A stretch of 26,285 nucleotides of DNA from Mageeibacillus sp. UBA1255. Lineage in GTDB: Bacteria > Bacillota > Clostridia > UBA1212 > UBA1255. The position numbers and the translations under genes are program-made. The notes under the pieces are model-generated. The model saw only the letters and a program-made list of their open reading frames with translations. It had not been told where the DNA came from and did no database searches. Below are positions 7,747 to 13,664 of this stretch, piece after piece. Each line of letters begins with the position of its first letter. Position 1 is the first letter of the stretch. The stretch lies in contig DBVV01000082.1 of the NCBI GenBank assembly GCA_002308795.1, positions 14,927 to 41,211 of the forward strand, written 5' to 3'.

Positions 7747-8895
7747 ATGGCAGATACGTTAGACGAGAAAAAGATCGCAGAGAAGAAGAAAGCGCTGGAA
7801 AACGCAATGGCGCAGATAGATAAGCAGTTCGGCAAAGGCGCGGTCATGAAGCTTGGGGATAACGTTCATATGAACGTAGAGACCATTTCGACCGGGTCGA
7901 TCGGGCTTGATATGGCCCTTGGAGTGGGAGGTCTTCCCAGAGGAAGGATCATCGAGATATTCGGGCCTGAATCTTCAGGTAAGACGACCCTTGCGCTTCA
8001 CGTGATCGCGGAAGCGCAGAAAAAAGGCGGAGAGGCCGCTTTCATTGACGCCGAACATGCGCTCGATCCCGTGTACGCCAGAAAGTTAGGCGTGGATATC
8101 GATAACCTTATCGTATCCCAGCCGGATACGGGCGAGCAGGCGCTGGAGATAACGGAGGCGCTCGTTAGAAGCGGCGCCATTGACGTCATCGTAATCGACT
8201 CGGTCGCCGCGCTCGTGCCCAAGGCGGAGATCGACGGCGAAATGGGCGATTCTCACGTAGGTCTTCAGGCTAGGCTCATGTCGCAGGCTCTAAGAAAGCT
8301 TTCCGGCATCATCAATAAATCAAAAACGATCGCGATCTTCATAAACCAGCTGCGCGAAAAAGTCGGCATCATGTTCGGTAACCCTGAAGTTACCACGGGC
8401 GGCCGCGCGCTTAAATTCTATTCTTCCGTAAGACTTGACATCAGAAGGATCGAAGCGATCAAGAGCGAAGGTACCGTTATAGGAAACCGCACAAGAGTTA
8501 AAGTAGTTAAGAATAAAGTCGCTCCGCCTTTCAGAGAGACCGAATTCGATATCATTTACGGCGAAGGCATATCGCGTACCGGATCCGTGCTCGATATAGC
8601 GGTGGAGAACGATATCATCGTAAAGAGCGGTTCGTGGTTCGCTTATAACGGAGCGCGCATAGGTCAGGGAAGGGAGAATGCGAAACAGTATCTTAAGGAT
8701 AATCCCGCCGTGCTTGATGAAGTGGAAGCGAAGATAAGGTCGATGATCAGCGAGAAGAATAAGAAGGCTACCGTATTCAGCGCTTCAGAGGCTGTTCCGT
8801 CAGAAGAAGAGCTTGATTCTTCTCTTGTCCCGCCGCCGGCAGACATTCCCGGAGCCGTTCCGCCTCCGCCGGTACCGCCTGTCAGCAGAAGATGA
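7747..8895 (+). CDS. recA: Recombinase RecA
   Basis: Strand-exchange protein that also triggers LexA self-cleavage in the SOS response. The core is complete: Walker A GPESSGKT at 73-80, VIDSVAALVPKAEIDGEMGD, the QALRKLSG region, INQLREKVGIMFGNPEVTTG with the L2 loop, and the C-terminal IDIAVENDIIVKSG-like region. Length is 382 aa from ATG 7747, chosen because GGAGG at 7734-7738 lies 8 bases upstream; an upstream in-frame GTG at 7711 would fall at the expected transcription start. The last 25 or so residues are unusual: a Pro-rich tail with PPP and PPPP runs ending in SRR, after only a short acidic stretch (SEEELD). recX follows after 31 bases. Confidence 0.97.
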   Translation: MADTLDEKKIAEKKKALENAMAQIDKQFGKGAVMKLGDNVHMNVETISTGSIGLDMALGVGGLPRGRIIEIFGPESSGKTTLALHVIAEAQKKGGEAAFIDAEHALDPVYARKLGVDIDNLIVSQPDTGEQALEITEALVRSGAIDVIVIDSVAALVPKAEIDGEMGDSHVGLQARLMSQALRKLSGIINKSKTIAIFINQLREKVGIMFGNPEVTTGGRALKFYSSVRLDIRRIEAIKSEGTVIGNRTRVKVVKNKVAPPFRETEFDIIYGEGISRTGSVLDIAVENDIIVKSGSWFAYNGARIGQGRENAKQYLKDNPAVLDEVEAKIRSMISEKNKKATVFSASEAVPSEEELDSSLVPPPADIPGAVPPPPVPPVSRR

Positions 8896-8926
8896 TACTT
8901 TCCGGGCTCACTGACCGGTACGTGAT

Positions 8927-9646
8927 ATGATAGAGACCATTTTAAACGCACAGGCTGACGGGGATGATCCCGCTGAATATACTGTTGAATTCAGTGCTGC
9001 AGGAAAGATCAGATTCAGTTCAGACGAAGTGTGGGAATACGGACTTTACGAAGAAGGTAAAGAGATAGATACGGCGGAAGTATGCACGGCGATACTTGTA
9101 AAACGGATGAAAAGGTACGTCCTTCCTTACAGTGTTTACTGCCGCCGGACCGAAGAACAGATCATTCAGAAGATAAACGGTTATTTCTGTGAAAAAAATG
9201 GTTATACGGGTATCTGGTCGGATCTGAAAGAAGATGCGCTGCCGGAAGTGCTGGAATACCTTAAAGAGGAAAAATATGCCGGCGACGAGGCTTACTGTGA
9301 TGCTTTTTTCAAAAGTTCTTCGGGTAAAGACGTTTCGTCAGCGCGGCTCGTGTTCGAACTCGTCAGAAGAGGCGTAGACAGAGACACGGCGGAAAGAGCA
9401 GGGGCAGCGGCAGGAAGAGACGATGAGGCTTCGTGTAGAAGGGCTCTTGAGAAGAAGCTTAGGCAGTATTCCGAACAGACCGGGCGCGAGGATTTTCCGA
9501 ACGCTAAAGAGAGAGCATCCATCACGAGGTTTCTGATCTCAAGAGGGTTTGAACCTGAGCTTATAAATAAAGTTCTGAACGGATATGTTTTCCGCGAGGG
9601 CGGTCAGGGAGATCTTGGCGGCGACCCGTACGGGGACGGAGTGTGA
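8927..9646 (+). CDS. recX: RecA regulatory protein RecX
   Basis: Helical-repeat protein of 239 aa that binds RecA filaments and modulates their activity. The sequence shows the RecX layout: an N-terminal region with EVWEYGLYEEGKEID, then repeated three-helix units, for example the LVFELVRRGVDRDTAERA segment and the closing ITRFLISRGFEPELINKVL segment. It is co-oriented with recA after 31 bases and overlaps or abuts rimO, so the order recA-recX is conserved as in many bacteria. No convincing SD precedes ATG 8927, so its expression may be low or partly coupled to recA. Confidence 0.85.
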   Translation: MIETILNAQADGDDPAEYTVEFSAAGKIRFSSDEVWEYGLYEEGKEIDTAEVCTAILVKRMKRYVLPYSVYCRRTEEQIIQKINGYFCEKNGYTGIWSDLKEDALPEVLEYLKEEKYAGDEAYCDAFFKSSSGKDVSSARLVFELVRRGVDRDTAERAGAAAGRDDEASCRRALEKKLRQYSEQTGREDFPNAKERASITRFLISRGFEPELINKVLNGYVFREGGQGDLGGDPYGDGV

Positions 9647-9648
9647 TC

Positions 9649-11004
9649 ATGAAAATAAGACTAGAAAATATCACCGCGGCTATCGTTTCGCTGGGGTGCG
9701 CAAAGAATCTCGTTGACTCCGAACTGATGCTCGGAAAGCTCAGAGAGCGCGGGTTCAATACCGCTGCCGAGCCCGAAAAAGCTGACGTCATAATCGTTAA
9801 CACCTGCGCTTTTATCGAGGATGCCAGGGAAGAGGCTATAAACACGATACTGCAGATGGCGGAGTATAAAAAGGACGGGAATTGCCGCGTGCTGATCGTG
9901 GCGGGATGCCTGGCGCAAAGATATCCGGAAGAGATTAAAAAAGAGCTGCCGGAAGTCGACGCCATCGTGGGGATAAACAGCGTTGACCGCATTGCCGACG
10001 CGATAACGCGCGCGTATGAGAAGGGGTCCGGCGCCCCGGTAGAGGAGCTGTCTGACGAATATGGCGCGTCATATATGAACGGCCCGAGAGTATTGTCCAC
10101 GCCGGCCGGAAGCGCGTACGTTAAGATCGCCGAAGGCTGCGATAATCGCTGCACGTACTGCGCCATACCGCTCATACGCGGAAATATGCGTTCGAGAAAG
10201 CCTGAGGATATCATCGCAGAAGTGCGCGAGCTCGTTTCTAACGGTGTGCGCGAGGTCAATATCATCGCTCAGGATATTACGAAGTACGGAAAAGATCTTT
10301 TCGGAAAACCTGCTCTTTCGGAACTGCTGAAAGAAATAGATAAGATCGAAGGCCTCTGGATGATCAGACTCCTTTATCTCTACCCGGATGAGATCGACAG
10401 CGAGCTTATCGAAACTATCGCTTCGTCGGAAAAGATCGCAAATTACGTCGATCTTCCGCTTCAGCATATAAGCGACAGGATCCTTAAAAAGATGAACCGC
10501 AGAGGCAGTTCGGACGACATCCGGAGGGTCGTTTCGGAATTGAAAGCCGCTCTGCCGGACGGTATATTCAGGACTACCTTTATTGTGGGATTCCCCGGGG
10601 AAACGGAAGAAGATTTTCAGGAACTACTGAAGTTTGTGAAGGAGTATCCGTTCGACAGGATAGGTGTTTTTAAATATTCCCCCGAGGAAGGCACGCCTGC
10701 AGGGACAATGCCTGACCAGGTCCCGGAAGATATAAAGCAGGACCGTTACGACAGGCTTTACAAACTGGCCGGAAAGATCTCTCTCGGGCTCGGCAGGAAG
10801 AGGAAAGGAAAGACCGTCAGCGTGCTTACCGAAGGTGTCTGCGACGACGGGATCTTTTACTACGGCCGCTCTTATGCCGAAGCTCCGGATTCAGACGGTA
10901 AAGTGTTCTTCACCTCGTCCGAGCCGCTCGGGGAAGGGGATATCGTAGACGTAAAGCTGCTTATTGCGGAAGAGTATGATATGACCGGAAAGGCCCTGAA
11001 TTGA
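9649..11004 (+). CDS. rimO: Ribosomal protein S12 methylthiotransferase RimO
   Basis: Radical-SAM enzyme that adds a methylthio group to the conserved Asp of ribosomal protein S12. The N-terminal UPF0004 domain has three cluster cysteines, C17 (in VSLGCAKNLVDSE, the RimO-specific form), C53 and C87. The radical-SAM CxxxCxxC is C164, C168 and C171 (GCDNRCTYCAIP). A TRAM-like RNA or protein-binding domain closes the 451-aa protein. ATG 9649 is preferred because the GGAG at 9638-9641 lies 7 bases upstream. GTG 9643, which overlaps the recX stop, is the alternative and would add two residues. The stop codon overlaps the -35 of the pgsA promoter. Confidence 0.95.
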   Translation: MKIRLENITAAIVSLGCAKNLVDSELMLGKLRERGFNTAAEPEKADVIIVNTCAFIEDAREEAINTILQMAEYKKDGNCRVLIVAGCLAQRYPEEIKKELPEVDAIVGINSVDRIADAITRAYEKGSGAPVEELSDEYGASYMNGPRVLSTPAGSAYVKIAEGCDNRCTYCAIPLIRGNMRSRKPEDIIAEVRELVSNGVREVNIIAQDITKYGKDLFGKPALSELLKEIDKIEGLWMIRLLYLYPDEIDSELIETIASSEKIANYVDLPLQHISDRILKKMNRRGSSDDIRRVVSELKAALPDGIFRTTFIVGFPGETEEDFQELLKFVKEYPFDRIGVFKYSPEEGTPAGTMPDQVPEDIKQDRYDRLYKLAGKISLGLGRKRKGKTVSVLTEGVCDDGIFYYGRSYAEAPDSDGKVFFTSSEPLGEGDIVDVKLLIAEEYDMTGKALN

Positions 11005-11028
11005 CTTTTTCGCCTGCCGGTGTATAAT
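11001..11028 (+). promoter_or_regulatory. pgsA promoter
   Basis: TTGACT at 11001-11006 and TATAAT at 11023-11028, with a 16-bp spacer. The -35 lies over the rimO stop codon, so pgsA can be transcribed independently of the recA-recX-rimO group. The SD GGAGG follows at 11044-11048. Confidence 0.8.
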
Positions 11029-11057
11029 CTATACAAAGGATATGGAGGTGATATGCC

Positions 11058-11642
11058 TTGAATCTGCCCAATAAACTGACAGTAGCCAGAATGGTGCTAG
11101 TATTTGTTTTCGCTATATTCGCTTTCCCGCTTAACCTGTTCCCGGGTGCAGGCTGGATAGCGCTTTGCATATATATCATAGCGTCTGTGACTGACGCACT
11201 GGACGGTCATCTTGCAAGAAAAAACAACCAGGTGACTGATTTCGGAAAATTCCTTGACCCTCTTGCAGATAAACTTCTTGTGAACACGGCCCTTGTTTCC
11301 CTTATCCCGTTCATGTTTGCAAACTACGGCGAACTTGCGCAGATAATACTCTGGGCGACGCTGATAAACCTTGCAAGAGAATTCGCTGTTTCCGGGATCC
11401 GGATGCTTGCCGCCGGAAACGGTAAAGTCATCGCGGCCGGTAAGATGGGGAAGCTTAAAATGGTAGTTCAGACGGCCGCTCTCGTGGTGCTCCTTTTAGG
11501 AAGAGCATCTTTCGGCGGCGTTTTTTCCAGGGTATGCATAATAGCAGGACTGGTATTGCTGGGCGCCGCGACTGTGCTGGCCGTGTGGTCCGGTATAGAG
11601 TATATTGCCGGTAATAAACACCTTCTGAAGAACATGAAATAA
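11058..11642 (+). CDS. pgsA: CDP-diacylglycerol-glycerol-3-phosphate 3-phosphatidyltransferase
   Basis: Membrane enzyme that joins CDP-diacylglycerol and glycerol-3-phosphate to phosphatidylglycerophosphate, the first committed step to phosphatidylglycerol and cardiolipin. Length is 194 aa with several hydrophobic helices. The CDP-alcohol phosphotransferase motif is complete: D46, D49, G50, A53, R54, G63, D67 and D71. The start is TTG 11058: the protein then begins MNLPNKLTVAR, as PgsA proteins do, and GGAGG lies 9 bases upstream. A two-codon frame ATG-CCT-TGA at 11053-11061 overlaps this start. It has its own promoter. Confidence 0.95.
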   Translation: MNLPNKLTVARMVLVFVFAIFAFPLNLFPGAGWIALCIYIIASVTDALDGHLARKNNQVTDFGKFLDPLADKLLVNTALVSLIPFMFANYGELAQIILWATLINLAREFAVSGIRMLAAGNGKVIAAGKMGKLKMVVQTAALVVLLLGRASFGGVFSRVCIIAGLVLLGAATVLAVWSGIEYIAGNKHLLKNMK

Positions 11643-11671
11643 AGGACTTTTACAGAATTATCACGTATTAC

Positions 11672-11701
11672 TTGCGTTTTGGGCGCGGTTTGTGGTATAT
11701 T
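11672..11701 (+). promoter_or_regulatory. acpP promoter (extended -10)
   Basis: TTGCGT at 11672-11677 and TATATT at 11696-11701, spaced 18 bp, with TGG immediately before the -10 (extended TGn motif). This would start transcription near 11708, at the edge of the GTGACG/CGTCAC inverted repeat. I do not see a FapR-type operator. Confidence 0.65.
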
Positions 11702-11709
11702 GATATATG

Positions 11710-11728
11710 GTGACGGAGTTAACGTCAC
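11710..11728. promoter_or_regulatory. Inverted repeat in the acpP leader
   Basis: GTGACG at 11710-11715 and CGTCAC at 11723-11728 are perfect 6-bp arms around a 7-base spacer. The repeat lies 9 bases after the -10 hexamer and 26 bases before the start codon. It could be a repressor operator over the transcription start or a small leader hairpin; the sequence does not decide which. Confidence 0.5.
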
Positions 11729-11754
11729 TGATTCGATAAGAAAGGAAGAAAAGA

Positions 11755-11982
11755 ATGTTTGAAAGAATAAAGAAAATTATAATGACCCAGCTTGATGTTG
11801 ACGAAAGCCAGGTCACTTTGGATTCTTCTTTTGTTGACGATCTCGGTGCCGATTCACTGGACGTAGTGGAGCTTATTATGGCTCTCGAGCAGGAGTTCAA
11901 TATCGAGATACCGGATGAAGATGCTGAAAAGATCATTACTGTAAACGATGCAGTTCAGTACGTGACCAGCAATATCAAATAA
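11755..11982 (+). CDS. acpP: Acyl carrier protein
   Basis: Small acidic carrier (75 aa) that holds growing fatty acyl chains on a phosphopantetheine arm. The attachment site is Ser34 in the GADSLD motif, and the rest has the usual four-helix ACP pattern (EFNIEIPDEDAEKI). The SD AAGGAAG lies about 9 bases before ATG 11755. The gene stands with rnc, 2 bases apart, as in many Bacillota, but no plsX, fabD or fabF is next to it here. It has its own promoter. Confidence 0.96.
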   Translation: MFERIKKIIMTQLDVDESQVTLDSSFVDDLGADSLDVVELIMALEQEFNIEIPDEDAEKIITVNDAVQYVTSNIK

Positions 11983-11984
11983 AA

Positions 11985-12701
11985 ATGACTGATCTTGCGC
12001 GTGCTCAGGAACTTATCGGGTACAGATTCAATGATGTGACGCTGCTGAAAAAGGCATTTACACACACGTCGTACGCGAATGAGCATTGCGCGCTCGGGCA
12101 TGTCGACAGTAACCAGAGACTTGAATTTCTTGGTGATTCTGTTCTGAGCACGGCTGTAAGCACGTATCTTTTCAGAAATCATCCCGGGATGACAGAAGGA
12201 GAACTGTCGAGATCCAGGTCGATAATAGTTTGCGAGGAGACCCTTTTCGAGGTCGCCTCGCTTTTTTGTTTCGGAGATTTTATGCTCTTCGGCCGCGGCG
12301 AAGTGCTTACGGGGGGCAGGAACAAGATCTCTGTTCTGGCTGACAGCGTAGAAGCGGTCATCGCCGCAGTTTATCTTGATTCGGATTACTACTGTGCCGA
12401 AAGATTTATACTGAAAAATCTCGGTTTTGAGGAGCGAATAGCGTCAATGACCGCATCTTCAGAGCAATCCGACCATAAAACGGCCCTTCAGGAGTTCTTC
12501 CGCGATCCGGAAGTTCATATCACTTACGAGATCAGGGGAAGGACCGGTCCCGATCACGATCCGCGGTTCGTGGCGGAGGTCAACGTCGAAAAAGACGGTG
12601 CTGTGATCTGTACTCAGACAGGCTCAGGCAGAAGTAAAAAAGCTGCCGAACAGGAGGCGGCGGGAGTGGCTCTTAAGGTCCTTAAAGAGGCATCTTCCTG
12701 A
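11985..12701 (+). CDS. rnc: Ribonuclease III
   Basis: Double-strand-specific endoribonuclease that processes rRNA precursors and structured mRNAs. Length is 238 aa. The catalytic domain has the signature NQRLEFLGDSVL with E47 and D51, and the second metal-binding pair D120 and E123 in LADSVEAVIAAV. A C-terminal double-stranded RNA-binding domain closes with GRSKKAAEQEAAGVAL. The start lies 2 bases after the acpP stop and has no visible SD, so translation is probably coupled to acpP. The usual neighbour smc does not follow. Confidence 0.96.
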   Translation: MTDLARAQELIGYRFNDVTLLKKAFTHTSYANEHCALGHVDSNQRLEFLGDSVLSTAVSTYLFRNHPGMTEGELSRSRSIIVCEETLFEVASLFCFGDFMLFGRGEVLTGGRNKISVLADSVEAVIAAVYLDSDYYCAERFILKNLGFEERIASMTASSEQSDHKTALQEFFRDPEVHITYEIRGRTGPDHDPRFVAEVNVEKDGAVICTQTGSGRSKKAAEQEAAGVALKVLKEASS

Positions 12702-12721
12702 ACAGGACCGTATCGCACTTA

Positions 12722-12786
12722 TTTCGAATTTTTCCCGGATATTTCCCGAAATTTCCCGCATTTTCCCGGCTTTCCCCGGGAAATTT
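12722..12786. repeat. Helically phased TTTCCCG array upstream of comEA
   Basis: TTTCCCG occurs at 12731, 12742, 12752 and 12762, and TTTCCCCG at 12771: five units about 10 bp apart. A degenerate TTTCG lies at 12722, and an inverted CGGGAAA at 12777-12783. The array stops 1 base before the probable comEA -35. AAATTTCCCG (12749-12758) and CGGGAAATTT (12777-12786) are a perfect 10-bp inverted repeat, with only a short T run after it, so a weak terminator for rnc is an alternative reading. Confidence 0.75.
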
Positions 12787-12816
12787 TTGCGTAATAACCG
12801 GACGAGGGAGTAATAT
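12787..12816 (+). promoter_or_regulatory. Candidate comEA promoter
   Basis: TTGCGT at 12787-12792 and TAATAT at 12811-12816, spacer 18 bp. It is weaker than the recA and pgsA promoters, as expected for an activated gene. The TTTCCCG array abuts the -35. Confidence 0.45.
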
Positions 12817-12835
12817 TCTTGCCGGAGGCGATCGT

Positions 12836-13582
12836 ATGAGGCTCAGGATCTTCGGCAGGATCATATACGTAAAAAAAGGATTGGCAGCGGTAATTTTGGT
12901 CGCGATCGCTATTGCCGCGGCGCTGATCATCCATAACTGCGAAAACAGGCGGAGTTTGCCGGAAATCGAGAAGCAGAGTTCACCATACTCTGAAAACGGG
13001 ACGCACCTGACTCCTCCAAACGGGGGCGAGAAAAAAACAAACGGCGCAGAGATAAAAGGCACGGGTATTGACGTTTTTGCGACGCCCGCCACGCCGCAGC
13101 CGACGGAAGACAGAACGGTCGCAGTGCATATAACCGGAGCAGTTGAAAAAGAAGGCGTATACAGGCTTGAATACGGTTCGATCATTCAGGATGCCGTAGA
13201 TATGTGCGGAGGGCTCCTCCCAGACGCCGATACGTATTTTATAAATCTGGCAATGAAACTCAACGACGGGATGCGTATCCATATTCCGTTCATTTACAGC
13301 GAGGACAAGACGTGGCTCTTAGACGTCGGTTACGCGAGCGGCACCGGACCGTCGGGATCCGAGCAAAGCACCGGGCGCCAGAACGGGCTGGTCAACATCA
13401 ATACTGCGTCGGTCAATGAGCTGATAACCCTGAACGGCATCGGCGAGAGTACGGCCAGGGACATAATCGCGTACAGAGAAGAGCACGGCAGGTTTGAAAC
13501 GATCGAGGAAATAATGAACGTACCGGGGATCAAGGCAGCCAGATTCGGCAAAATAAAAAACTTTATTACTGTCTCAGGATGA
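12836..13582 (+). CDS. comEA: ComEA-type DNA-binding competence protein (SLBB plus helix-hairpin-helix)
   Basis: Membrane-anchored protein of 248 aa. A single membrane segment at about 15-35 is followed by a hydrophilic linker. An SLBB domain at roughly 95-160 begins VAVHITGAVEKEGVYRLEYG. Two helix-hairpin-helix motifs from about 186 (NINTASVNELITLNGIGEST and the NVPGIKAARFGKI part) bind DNA backbone. In transformable bacteria ComEA receives extracellular DNA for the ComEC channel; comEC is not in this window. The start ATG 12836 is supported by GGAGG at 12824-12828, 7 bases upstream. Whether the organism is naturally competent cannot be told from this alone. Confidence 0.9.
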   Translation: MRLRIFGRIIYVKKGLAAVILVAIAIAAALIIHNCENRRSLPEIEKQSSPYSENGTHLTPPNGGEKKTNGAEIKGTGIDVFATPATPQPTEDRTVAVHITGAVEKEGVYRLEYGSIIQDAVDMCGGLLPDADTYFINLAMKLNDGMRIHIPFIYSEDKTWLLDVGYASGTGPSGSEQSTGRQNGLVNINTASVNELITLNGIGESTARDIIAYREEHGRFETIEEIMNVPGIKAARFGKIKNFITVSG

Positions 13583-13595
13583 CACACGGAATAAT

Positions 13596-13624
13596 TTGCA
13601 AAAAAAACACTTTTGTAGTAAAAT
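13596..13624 (+). promoter_or_regulatory. ftsK promoter
   Basis: TTGCAA at 13596-13601 and TAAAAT at 13619-13624 with a 17-bp spacer. It lies just after comEA and 41 bases before the GTG start of ftsK. Confidence 0.65.
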
Positions 13625-13664
13625 ATCATCGGAAAATTTGGTTATTACGGGAGGATAAAGTTAC

